A DNA stretch of 43,224 nucleotides, taken from an uncultured Alphaproteobacteria bacterium (lineage in GTDB: Bacteria > Pseudomonadota > Alphaproteobacteria > Rs-D84). The stretch is from contig CALXMN010000007.1 of assembly GCA_944389495.1 (NCBI GenBank), positions 1 to 43,224 on the forward strand, read 5' to 3'. Below are positions 16,530 through 24,367 of this stretch, piece by piece. Below the pieces are notes generated by a model. The model was not told where the DNA came from and ran no database searches. It saw nothing but the letters and a program-made list of their open reading frames with translations. A program made the position numbers and the translations under genes. Each line of letters begins with the position of its first letter. Position 1 is the stretch's first letter.

Positions 16530-17942
16530 ATGCTAGAATATTTACGTAATGCGGCGGACAAGCCGGTCGCAAAGATTTTAATTGGAATTTTGGCTTTTTC
16601 TTTTGTTGGGTGGGGCGTTGCAGAATGGATTTTTGGTGGCGCGGCAAGTGATACAACTTTGGTGCGCGTAGGTAATGCAGATGTTACCATCCAGCAGTTC
16701 AGTTTGGAAAAATCGCGTGAATTGGCCGCAATGACTCGCGAACAACAGCGCGAAGTATATGCCGATCCAATCAAGACCCAGGCATTAAATAAACAGGTTA
16801 TGACAACACTGACCACCCAGGCAATGGCCGATAATCGGGCCGCTGATTTGGGGTTTGTTGTATCGGATGCCCAGATTGCACGTGAAATTCGTGCATTTCC
16901 AGAATTTCAAATTGATGGCCAGTTTTCAACATTTGCGTTCGATTCCGTCTTGGCAAACAGCGGATACAGCGAGGCGTCTTTTGCCGATGTTCTGCGTCGC
17001 CAGGTTTTGCGTGGATATACACTGGGGGCGATGTCTATCCCGGTCGAAGTGCCCGAATTTGCTGTTCAGGCCGTGTTTGATGCGCGATATGCACAACGTG
17101 AAATAGACTATGTGACCGTTGATTTTGATGATTCCAAGGTCGGTAACCCAACCGAAGATGATTTGCGGGCATTCTATGACCAAAATCCGCATATCGTGCC
17201 GGAACAGCGTACTGTGTCTTATGTTTTGGTGCCGGCCGAAATGGATAAACCGGACAGTTATGACGCCGCATATGAACAGGCAATCGCCGTCGAAGATGAT
17301 ATTATTGCCGGAAATTCTATGGCCGATGCCGCAGATGCACACGATGCCAAGTTTGTTGCATTGGGGACATTTGATGCGGAAAACAGGCCCGTGGACGAGA
17401 TTATGAATGATGTAATGTTGGCGCGCGTGTTCGATATGGAAGAGGGGTTGGAAAGTGAACTGATTGAAACCAAAAAGGGCTTTGTCATTGTGCGTGTTGA
17501 TAAAGTTATTCCATCCCATAATGCGGAATTTGATTCGGTGCGCGATGAATTGGTTGGTGCGTGGAAACGTGCTGAACAGCGTAAACAGGCATATGTCCGT
17601 GCAAATGAATTATTGGTCGATTTAAACCAAAATGGTAAATTGGATGGAAAAAAAACAGTAAATGTGACGCGGGCGGCGGGGGCGCCGTTGGATGTGCTGA
17701 ATGCCGCATTTAATTCTGAAATTGGCAATAATTCTATTGTTAATGGTACGGATGCGTTCTTTGTTTTGCACATAGAAAGTGAAACCGCGCCGGATGCAGA
17801 TGAAAAAAAGATGGCCGAAATTCGTGTCGAATTAGAAAAAATGATGACCCAGGAAATTGCCGAAGATTATAATGCGTTTTTGCTTCGTGAATATCCCATA
17901 GAGGTTAATGAAAAGGTATTCAATCGTTTCTTTGCAAAATAA
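16530..17942 (+). CDS. ppiD: PpiD/SurA-type membrane-anchored periplasmic chaperone (parvulin family)
   Basis: The product is 470 aa. The N-terminus has a short cytoplasmic piece (MLEYLRNAADKPVAK), one TM helix (about 16-36) and the periplasmic SurA_N-like chaperone domain (about 40-185), with the family patterns VGNADVTIQQF and QALNKQVMTTLTTQAMADN. A reduced parvulin-like region (about 205-335) includes LGTFDAENRP and GFVIVRVDKV, but the canonical catalytic Cys/His residues of active parvulins are not obvious. It may be chaperone-only, as PpiD is often described. The gene lies next to and divergent from tpiA. AAAGGGGATTAA precedes the ATG. It probably assists folding of exported proteins, which are abundant here. 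Confidence 0.9.
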   Translation: MLEYLRNAADKPVAKILIGILAFSFVGWGVAEWIFGGAASDTTLVRVGNADVTIQQFSLEKSRELAAMTREQQREVYADPIKTQALNKQVMTTLTTQAMADNRAADLGFVVSDAQIAREIRAFPEFQIDGQFSTFAFDSVLANSGYSEASFADVLRRQVLRGYTLGAMSIPVEVPEFAVQAVFDARYAQREIDYVTVDFDDSKVGNPTEDDLRAFYDQNPHIVPEQRTVSYVLVPAEMDKPDSYDAAYEQAIAVEDDIIAGNSMADAADAHDAKFVALGTFDAENRPVDEIMNDVMLARVFDMEEGLESELIETKKGFVIVRVDKVIPSHNAEFDSVRDELVGAWKRAEQRKQAYVRANELLVDLNQNGKLDGKKTVNVTRAAGAPLDVLNAAFNSEIGNNSIVNGTDAFFVLHIESETAPDADEKKMAEIRVELEKMMTQEIAEDYNAFLLREYPIEVNEKVFNRFFAK

Positions 17943-17969
17943 AAAACCGCCCATTTGGGCGGTTTTTTA
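17941..17969. terminator. Bidirectional terminator between ppiD-like and methyltransferase genes
   Basis: AAAAAACCGCCC-ATTT-GGGCGGTTTTTT works in both directions for convergent genes. Confidence 0.9.
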
Positions 17970-18581
17970 TCGGGTTTTATTATTTCGTGGTATCGCCCAA
18001 AATGCGCCATATTTTTTATCAAAGTCGGCATCGAATCCATTTTTATTTAATGTATATAACCACCAATTTATTGGCCGTATAAGACGTGGTTCGGCGTGCA
18101 ATAATTCTTCGCCCGTTTTTTGCGCGTTTAATATATCTTCGGATGTGTTGTGTATTGCAACCAGCATACCAACATTTTTAAATTTTTGCAGTGCCATTGG
18201 TAATGTGGTTTCTGTCATATATGTTAATGTGCCGTTGCAATATGCCAAATCTGTGATCGGTGGCGGACAATCCAATATGTTTGTTATTTTTATGCGACCG
18301 GATTGAAAGTATTTTACATACTTTTGTTCCGATTCGAATTTTTCAACCGGGTATTTCTTGATATCAATTCCGCGGGCGTCCATTCCCAGGTTGGTCGCCT
18401 GGTGTACCAATTCGCCAATTGCCGCACCACAGTCAAAGAAAGATTTTGGCATTTTACCGTAATAAGATTGGTAAATCTTTGCCAATTCTGTAACGGGAAT
18501 GGAATACATAAACCAAACAGAACCGTCTGTTTCGTGAAAAGGATAACGTAAATATGGATATTTTATATCATAGTAAAACAT
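17967..18581 (-). CDS. Class I SAM-dependent methyltransferase-like protein
   Basis: The product is 204 aa, cytoplasmic. A Rossmann-type SAM-binding motif I is visible as FFDCGAAIGELVHQA (about 48-62, Asp50 and glycines 52 and 56), followed by an acidic beta2 end in ARGIDIKKYP (about 70-79) and a PITDLAYCNGTL segment as motif IV. The C-terminal third (INWWLYTLNKNGFDADF) resembles the end of the fold. The substrate cannot be told. No good ribosome-binding site precedes the ATG at 18581. The gene stands alone between two terminators. Confidence 0.75.
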   Translation of the reverse strand: MFYYDIKYPYLRYPFHETDGSVWFMYSIPVTELAKIYQSYYGKMPKSFFDCGAAIGELVHQATNLGMDARGIDIKKYPVEKFESEQKYVKYFQSGRIKITNILDCPPPITDLAYCNGTLTYMTETTLPMALQKFKNVGMLVAIHNTSEDILNAQKTGEELLHAEPRLIRPINWWLYTLNKNGFDADFDKKYGAFWAIPRNNKTR

Positions 18582-18621
18582 ATTGTTGTTATATCATATA
18601 ATGTGTATAAATCAACGAAAT

Positions 18622-18649
18622 AAAAAACGCCCCCAAGGGGCGTTTTTTA
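18622..18649 (-). terminator. Terminator of the 322-aa Cys-rich gene
   Basis: AAAAAACGCCCC/GGGGCGTTTTTT stem at the stop codon of the minus-strand gene. It is symmetrical, so it may act both ways. Confidence 0.85.
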
Positions 18650-19615
18650 TTTATAATAACAATTTTGGGTGTACGCGTATTTGCCGGTAACATCAGACAA
18701 TTCTTTTCCGGCCGAAATATAACATTGCGTTATACTGGTATTTGTGGCGGCTGTACTGGTGCCGGGGGATGGGCACTGGGTACATCCAGATGTACCATTA
18801 GTTGATGTTCCATAATATCCATTTGCACAACGATATGATGTTGTGGCGGCGGTGCAAGAACCATTTTCAAATGTGGCCATTGTTTGCTTTTCATAACCGG
18901 TTGCCGTTGTTGTCCACACGTTATATCCACAAATATAGTTTGTTGCCCAAGATGGCAATGTATCAAATATATCCAGTACAGAGCAGATTTTTGGATATGT
19001 GTTTGTACACATACAGTTTTCTACGCCATCCGGGCATTCAAATTCAAATTTGTCCATTACCCGACAACCAGATGCTGACATTGTGGTTTTTACGCAACCG
19101 GTTTGACCATCTGTGGATGTGCCGCAATATCCGGATGCGCAACGGTATTCAATTGTTTGATTTATACATTCACCATATGAAGTACAAGAATTATTAACAC
19201 ACGTTCCACCTGTTTTTTTTATTTCATATCCCGTGCCATAACTTTCCCAACCTGTATCAACACACGCGGTACAGGGTAATGGTTCATCACAGTCGTCGCC
19301 ACCACCACCACCACCTGGATTCTGACCGTCACTGCCCAAATCTACACCTGTGACCGGGTCTACGGTTCCGGTAAGATTGTCATTGCACGTGCACCGTTCC
19401 GCCCATCTTGGGCAATGATCCCTATAAACATCTGTTATTCTGCATATTGGTGGATTGGCATTGTTACATATACAGTTTGGATTGTTGCCAGGAAAAAATT
19501 CTAAATCCTCCGCAGATGGACAGCCATTGAACCAATCTTGTGTTATACATCCATATGAATGTGCGACACGTGGTAATACCAGTAATATTAATACCGTAAA
19601 AAATATTTTTTTCAT
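18647..19615 (-). CDS. Secreted Cys-rich protein, mosaic pair member A
   Basis: The product is 322 aa. Signal peptide (MKKIFFTVLILLVL..., to about residue 19, AHS-Y). A variable N-terminal Cys domain (about 20-95) is followed by a Gly-rich linker GGGGGGDD (about 100), a domain beginning LPCTACVDTGWESYGTGYE (about 107-165), a second variable Cys segment and a C-terminal module. That module has the pattern C-x2-CP-x-PGTST...CY-[IV]-x5-LSD-x-TG-x-Y, ending CYYK. The linker plus following domain is nearly identical at DNA level to 29832-30494, whereas the N-terminal domain is not. The protein is one module longer than its partner. The ATG at 19615 has GGGGG five bases upstream. Its 127-nt leader is 96% identical to that of the partner. 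Probably surface-exposed; function unknown. Confidence 0.85.
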   Translation of the reverse strand: MKKIFFTVLILLVLPRVAHSYGCITQDWFNGCPSAEDLEFFPGNNPNCICNNANPPICRITDVYRDHCPRWAERCTCNDNLTGTVDPVTGVDLGSDGQNPGGGGGGDDCDEPLPCTACVDTGWESYGTGYEIKKTGGTCVNNSCTSYGECINQTIEYRCASGYCGTSTDGQTGCVKTTMSASGCRVMDKFEFECPDGVENCMCTNTYPKICSVLDIFDTLPSWATNYICGYNVWTTTATGYEKQTMATFENGSCTAATTSYRCANGYYGTSTNGTSGCTQCPSPGTSTAATNTSITQCYISAGKELSDVTGKYAYTQNCYYK

Positions 19616-19741
19616 TTTTCCCCCATTAAAATGACCGTTTGGATTCGTCAAAAAGGGGAAATAAAAAATCCCGGAAATCCGGGGTTTTTACAGGTAATAA
19701 AAAAGCCGCTTGTAAACGGTGGTTTTTTTTCGGCTTTGATT
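19613..19741 (-). promoter_or_regulatory. Leader A: tandem terminators plus RBS-sequestering pair
   Basis: In gene orientation: AAAGCCG (19737-19731)/CGGCTTT (19708-19702) with a T run; then CCCGGATTTCCGGG (within 19684-19669) with a T run; then TTTCCCC (19661-19655), which can pair with the GGGGGAAA Shine-Dalgarno (19624-19617). In addition ACCGTTT (19720-19714) is complementary to AAACGGT (19640-19634). The same elements recur before 30494. This suggests premature termination and translational control. Confidence 0.55.
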
Positions 19742-19748
19742 TACGTTT

Positions 19749-19778
19749 ATTTTACCCCAATTTCTGCGGGCGTGTCAA
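19749..19778 (-). promoter_or_regulatory. Promoter TTGACA-18-TAAAAT for leader A
   Basis: Minus strand: TTGACA at 19778-19773 and TAAAAT at 19754-19749. Start near 19742, exactly where the conserved leader begins. Confidence 0.7.
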
Positions 19779-19861
19779 CTGTATTTTTGTTGTTTTATAT
19801 CGACCGTTTGGATTCGGCATAATTAAAAATATAACCTGTTGTTTTTACTGGGGGAATAAAA

Positions 19862-20257
19862 ATGAATGTAACCAGAATTTTTACATTGCCAATTTGTTTG
19901 GTCGCATTGATTGTGATGGAACATAATGCTCGGGCGGTTTGGGGAACCGGGATTTATACTTGTTATGAAGAATATGAATGTATATCGGATCCAAGATGTG
20001 CATACGATGTTGAATGTTGCCCAACGGGACGTTCTCAACAGGTTCAGGATGATTGCGGTTCGTATCGCGGATGGCATTATGATTCAAATACAAAACTGTG
20101 TGTGCGAGATGCCATAACGTCAAGCGATGAAAAGGGCACATATACGCAATATTATGGTACCTGTTCGCCAAGGATGCGTTATGTCACTTGTTATAATTTT
20201 AATAGTTCACCCCAAGGTTTGACGGGGTGCATATCTTGTGATGATTATGGTTACTGA
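19862..20257 (+). CDS. Small secreted Cys-rich protein, unknown
   Basis: The product is 131 aa with a signal peptide (about 1-25, NARA-V) and 12 cysteines in the mature part, including vicinal CC (ECCPTG) and C-terminal GLTGCISCDDYGY. That end recalls the TSGC-x2-C segment before the C-terminal module of its neighbours, but the module itself is missing here. It may be supplied by the next gene, 15 bp downstream (87 aa), which consists almost only of that module. The two genes look like a split or paired version of the mosaic proteins at 18647 and 29832. A GGGGGAATAAA ribosome-binding site precedes the ATG. A possible promoter is TTGGAT-16-TATAAC (19808-19835). Confidence 0.75.
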   Translation: MNVTRIFTLPICLVALIVMEHNARAVWGTGIYTCYEEYECISDPRCAYDVECCPTGRSQQVQDDCGSYRGWHYDSNTKLCVRDAITSSDEKGTYTQYYGTCSPRMRYVTCYNFNSSPQGLTGCISCDDYGY

Positions 20258-20272
20258 AATGGGGGATAAGGT

Positions 20273-20536
20273 ATGAAAAAATTTTTTGTTTTTATGATTG
20301 CCATAATGTTTTTAACGGATGCGTATTCTGATTGTGTGGCGACAAATCGTGTGTATACATCCTGTAATTCCGGTTATTATTTAAGTAACGGGGATTGTTT
20401 CGAGTGTCCAAAACCGGGAACCGAGTCGATTGGCGGTACCAGTGGTATAACCGGATGCTTTATACCCGCGGGCGTTTCGGGCGAAGATGAATCGGGTCCG
20501 TTTACATATACTGCAGATTGTTATTATGTTAATTAA
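20273..20536 (+). CDS. Mini secreted protein carrying only the C-terminal Cys module
   Basis: The product is 87 aa: signal peptide (about 1-19, AYS-D) followed by TNRVYTSCNSGYYLSNGDC and the module C-x2-CP-x-PGTE...CFIPAGVSGEDESGPF ending TADCYYVN. The same module closes the proteins at 18647-19615 and 29832-30494 and, in variant form (CPLE end), the 93-aa proteins. GGGGGATAAGGT precedes the ATG, and the gene is co-directional with the 131-aa gene 15 bp upstream. It is closed by a strong terminator. It could be an independent unit of the module or the second half of a two-chain protein. Confidence 0.75.
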   Translation: MKKFFVFMIAIMFLTDAYSDCVATNRVYTSCNSGYYLSNGDCFECPKPGTESIGGTSGITGCFIPAGVSGEDESGPFTYTADCYYVN

Positions 20537-20560
20537 AAACGGGGCAGCGCCCCGTTTTTA
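20535..20560. terminator. Bidirectional terminator between convergent genes
   Basis: AAAAACGGGGC-A-GCGCCCCGTTTTT lies between the 87-aa gene (+) and the 237-aa gene (-). Confidence 0.9.
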
Positions 20561-21271
20561 ATCGTTTGTGAAATATATTTCACGCTGGGATTCAGATAAT
20601 GATTGCATAGAATCAAACATCTTGTCCGCGGCAGATTCGTCAACCGGGGCATTACCCGGACGGGTCGAATAATCCGCGCCGTTTAAAACGATTATACGAC
20701 TGGGTAAAATATCGTTGCCATTACATTCTATGTAATATTTTGCCATATCATAATATTTGCCATAGCAGTTATTATCAACCGTTGCAATATATCCATATTT
20801 TGCCAATTCGGCACAGGTTGGTGGGTTGCCGTACGTGATTTCGCCATTTTCCAGATATGCATCCACGTCGTCCGAATCCAAAATGCCGTTACACCATACG
20901 CGTACATATTCACCGTTAACAGATGCCATCGCACCATTGTTTGATGTCTTGCGTACACCAAAGCAATCACCATTTAATATATCCGTGTCGAAATCGGGGC
21001 TGATATTTTTTCCATCTTCGATGTCCGTACGACTGACCGCGACAGGAATGTCGGCACCAGATGTCAATGCATCGGGACATATCATCTTCATCCCCCAGCA
21101 TCCTGTTTTATTGTCCCATAATTCGCGATCAAATCCGGCGCCCATTGTTGCATAGCATTTGGTTGGATCCAGTTTACAGACCGTGCTTTGTTCCCACCAG
21201 TTAAGTGATGCAGCAATCGATGTCGATGCAGCCATCATACAAATTACAGAAATTGCAAATATCTTTTTCAT
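20558..21271 (-). CDS. Secreted protein of unknown function
   Basis: The product is 237 aa with a signal peptide (MKKIFAISVICMMAAS..., to about residue 20). The mature part has about eight cysteines, an SLNWWEQSTVC start, a central GDCFGVRKTS segment, NNCYGKYYD (about 168-176) and an acidic, Cys-free C-terminal tail ending SQREIYFTND. It lacks the four-Cys module of the large neighbours, so it is probably a separate fold. It lies about 75 bp downstream of the 837-aa gene on the same strand and could be read through with it. AGAGA precedes the ATG. No family recognised. Confidence 0.75.
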   Translation of the reverse strand: MKKIFAISVICMMAASTSIAASLNWWEQSTVCKLDPTKCYATMGAGFDRELWDNKTGCWGMKMICPDALTSGADIPVAVSRTDIEDGKNISPDFDTDILNGDCFGVRKTSNNGAMASVNGEYVRVWCNGILDSDDVDAYLENGEITYGNPPTCAELAKYGYIATVDNNCYGKYYDMAKYYIECNGNDILPSRIIVLNGADYSTRPGNAPVDESAADKMFDSMQSLSESQREIYFTND

Positions 21272-21345
21272 CTTTTTCTCTTGTTATTAAATTTTAACAA
21301 AATTTTTTTATCAAGGCAAGATAACATATTTGTATTTGTTCTTTT

Positions 21346-23859
21346 TTATGGTGAACGGGTCGCGATTGGGACACTCTCGGAATCTGCACAATAACCCCAC
21401 TTGGTATTAGAACCAGTTTCGTCATAGAAATATTTATGTAACTTGTGCCCGGTTTTGTCGTGTATGTCGTCGGGACCGCCCGTTTCTGGGTCGCCGGTTT
21501 CATCAATCCAAGGGGTATCAACCCACGTACCTTCAAGACGTTCACATTCTGCAGATAGAGATTTGGCCATATCAACACGAATGGCGTCCATAACAATATT
21601 AACATCCTGGAGAACGGTGTTCGGAATCGGCGTGTTAAAACTGGTCGAAATTTTTTCGTATTCTGATGGACGCAGGCATACCTGGGTTGCATATTTTACC
21701 ATTTTTTGATACAAGCTGCCGGCATAGTCGGTGCCACAATCTTTATCAATTTCGGCATCGAAATCACCCGTACATACTTTGTCCGCCAAATTGCCTTCGC
21801 ACGTACATCCAAGCGGACAGGCAAGACAGGCATTGCCCGCAACAGGTATATTGTTATGTTCCCATTCGCCATCGGCATTCTTGGTTGCCATATAGTAGCC
21901 CGGATTACACGATGTATATCGTTTGTACGTTGGACAGGAATATCCCGGTCTTATTGGTTCTTCGGGTTCGGTATCTTCTTCGTCTGAAGCGTCTGTGTTC
22001 CACTGCAATTGGTTACAATATGGTTTTGCCGCGTATATCGCATCGCCCGGTGCATAAACACGACATCCGTATGGATAACTGTGTACTGTATCGTTGCTGG
22101 GGACGGTGCACATATCGGTGGCAAATGCCTCTAGTAAAGATTGACATTCGGCCACAATCTTTTGATCCGTTATGTCGTGCATCGCAGTAAGTAATAATTC
22201 CAAACCATCACTGTTCGGGTCACCGTACAAATTACTGCAGGCGTATAATTTTTCTTCGCACAGTTCTTCGGACAGTTCAAGACGCGAGCCAAGTAATAAT
22301 TCTTCTTTGACGTTACTGAAGTCTTTTAGCGATTCGCTTTGTTCATCGTAACAGGCATTTACAACATCCAAACATTCGTTCTTGACATCGCGGATTTTAT
22401 TTTGCTGGCCCTGATAGATTTCAACAATTGCCTGGCGAACAAATTCATCCCATACCTCGTCCGCGATGTCGCGACACGTTTCCAATCCACGTTCTGCGTA
22501 AATACGTTTGTTGTTTAATTCTGCAACAATCATTCGATTCGTTGCGTTTGTCATAACATCGCCTTCAAGTGAAATCTGGTTCCCCAATTGATAAAAGTCG
22601 GGTGTATAAATTGGTTCGCCTGTGTCGCGATTTAAATAACGTCCCGTTATGTCAAGACAGTGTATATAATTTTCGCCGCATACCGTGTCTGCGGTGATGT
22701 CGGTTCGTACCTGGGCAATACAGTCGTTAATTTCGGTGGAATTGTGGGCGTTATAATTTTCAAGACGGGCCGTGTTCATTTCGCGTTCGGTTTCGCGGAT
22801 GCTGCTGTTGGCCTGGACCAGTTGGCCGTCCAATGCATTCAGTAATGTAGAACAATCATTTTCTATGTACATTCCGTATGCAGATACAACCATATCCAAT
22901 GTTGAAGCAGATGGACATTGTTCAGAAACCAATTCAAGACATTGGGCGTGAACGGCGTTATATAATGCCTCGCCGGTAAGGTTGGCAATGTTTTGACCCG
23001 ATGCCAAATCGGTCGTTGCCCATATTTGGTTTATGTCGCCCGCAATATCCAGTGTGCCAAGGGTGGATAATGCCTGGTTCTTGGATGATGATAGTATTTC
23101 GCGTATACCGGCCAACTGTTGCGATGAATTGGATGTGTCTTCAAGTATCGCAAGTTCCCCTTCGGTTGCGTTAAGCATTGCGTTAACTTCTTCTGCACTT
23201 TTGGGAATAACCTCTATATTCAAATCGTGAAAATCCTGTAATTGATAGGATGTTTGGGCCAGGGCGCGTTCGCGTTCTTGGATCGTGTTTAATCGTGATG
23301 AACATATGCACCGACGATATGAATCATTGGCCGTGGCACAAAATTGGTCCATACAGGTAAAATATGCATTTCTGCACGTGTTATACCCCGTCCCAAATGT
23401 GTTTGTTACAGTTGATGGGGCAATTGTTGTTGCGCGTGCACTGCGCGCCGGACGTGATGACGTGGTTTGTGTATTGTGCGGCGCGGTATTGCGTATAACA
23501 GTTGTGGTCGACGTACTGCGCGCCGTGTTTGACGGCGTGGATGAATTGCGGGCGACCATCGCAGAACGTACAGATTTGTCAGATTGGGTGGTTGCGGTGC
23601 CGCGGCCAGTTGTGGATGTCGTGCGTGTTACAGTTCGATTGCCCATATCACGTGTCACAGAATCAGTTGTTCGACGGGTTGCAACCTTGGCAGATGTTGG
23701 TGTTGGGGTGCGCGATGTTCGGGCAATAACCGTTTGGGTTGTTGTGGTGGCGGAATTATCCGTTGACGTGCGACTTACCGTGTTTTCACCACGAACCGCA
23801 GCGTCGGCATTTGCGATGCCGATAAAACACGCAACGACAAAGAATATAATATTCTTCAT
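21346..23859 (-). CDS. Large secreted Cys-rich protein with Ser/Thr/Arg-rich N-terminal spacer
   Basis: The product is 837 aa. Signal peptide (about 1-20, ADA-A), then a long low-complexity Thr/Ser/Arg stretch (about 22-150), probably disordered. A head motif C-x2-AY-x2-CMDQFC-x9-C-x-CSS (about 158-185) is shared with the proteins at 24368 and 26605. A mostly helical body with widely spaced cysteines contains a CGENYIHC block (about 393-400). A Cys-rich C-terminal part (about 640-740) includes a TSCNPGYYM and a CPLGCTC block. It is the least conserved of the three large paralogues. The ribosome-binding site (AAAGGA) touches the ATG, an unusually short spacing. Probably an envelope or surface structural protein; no catalytic motif seen. 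Confidence 0.8.
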   Translation of the reverse strand: MKNIIFFVVACFIGIANADAAVRGENTVSRTSTDNSATTTTQTVIARTSRTPTPTSAKVATRRTTDSVTRDMGNRTVTRTTSTTGRGTATTQSDKSVRSAMVARNSSTPSNTARSTSTTTVIRNTAPHNTQTTSSRPARSARATTIAPSTVTNTFGTGYNTCRNAYFTCMDQFCATANDSYRRCICSSRLNTIQERERALAQTSYQLQDFHDLNIEVIPKSAEEVNAMLNATEGELAILEDTSNSSQQLAGIREILSSSKNQALSTLGTLDIAGDINQIWATTDLASGQNIANLTGEALYNAVHAQCLELVSEQCPSASTLDMVVSAYGMYIENDCSTLLNALDGQLVQANSSIRETEREMNTARLENYNAHNSTEINDCIAQVRTDITADTVCGENYIHCLDITGRYLNRDTGEPIYTPDFYQLGNQISLEGDVMTNATNRMIVAELNNKRIYAERGLETCRDIADEVWDEFVRQAIVEIYQGQQNKIRDVKNECLDVVNACYDEQSESLKDFSNVKEELLLGSRLELSEELCEEKLYACSNLYGDPNSDGLELLLTAMHDITDQKIVAECQSLLEAFATDMCTVPSNDTVHSYPYGCRVYAPGDAIYAAKPYCNQLQWNTDASDEEDTEPEEPIRPGYSCPTYKRYTSCNPGYYMATKNADGEWEHNNIPVAGNACLACPLGCTCEGNLADKVCTGDFDAEIDKDCGTDYAGSLYQKMVKYATQVCLRPSEYEKISTSFNTPIPNTVLQDVNIVMDAIRVDMAKSLSAECERLEGTWVDTPWIDETGDPETGGPDDIHDKTGHKLHKYFYDETGSNTKWGYCADSESVPIATRSP

Positions 23860-23946
23860 TCCTTTCTGTATATATTATAAATAAATGATAACAAAAATAT
23901 GTTTTTTTGAAAAGCGATATTTGTATTCAGGGCGTAAGTTTTATAA

Positions 23947-23972
23947 TAAAAAATCCCGCCGATTGGGCGGGG
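23947..23972 (-). terminator. infA terminator
   Basis: Minus strand CCCCGCCC-AAT-CGGCGGG followed by ATTTTTT directly after the infA stop. Confidence 0.85.
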
Positions 23973-24224
23973 TTAATTGCCTTCGGTGCCATCCGCAGTG
24001 GAACGGTTCCGTTCAACAAATGTAATGCGCCCCTTGTCTAAATCATACGGGGTCATTTCAACACGTACGCGTTCGCCAACATTAACCCAAATGCGTAACT
24101 TGCGCATTTTGCCACATACGGTTGCCAGAATTTCGTGGCCGTTTTCCAATTTTACACGAAACATTGTGTTCGGTAATTTGTCAATAACCGTGCCACTGAA
24201 AACAATAACGTCATCTTTTGCCAT
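23973..24224 (-). CDS. infA: Translation initiation factor IF-1
   Basis: The product is 83 aa; the family norm is 72, and the extra residues are a C-terminal acidic/Thr tail (STADGTEGN). It is an S1/OB-fold protein that binds the 30S A site with IF-2 and IF-3. Diagnostic segments are [39 protein letters not shown] and [14 protein letters not shown]. An AGGAAAATAT ribosome-binding site supports the ATG at 24224. It is monocistronic, an island of core function between large accessory genes. Confidence 0.97.
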   Translation of the reverse strand: MAKDDVIVFSGTVIDKLPNTMFRVKLENGHEILATVCGKMRKLRIWVNVGERVRVEMTPYDLDKGRITFVERNRSTADGTEGN

Positions 24225-24308
24225 ATATTTTCCTATGTATTTACTTAAAATTTTTTCGGCTTATATGATATTATTTTGCGGAAATAAATGCAAGTTGTTT
24301 TTATATGC

Positions 24309-24337
24309 TTGCACACGGGCGGCGCATTTGATAAAAT
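24309..24337 (+). promoter_or_regulatory. Promoter TTGCAC-17-TAAAAT
   Basis: -35 at 24309-24314 and -10 at 24332-24337, about 30 bases before the 725-aa gene. Confidence 0.6.
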
Positions 24338-24367
24338 TATGTGTAATTAATAGGGTAGGTGGGACGT

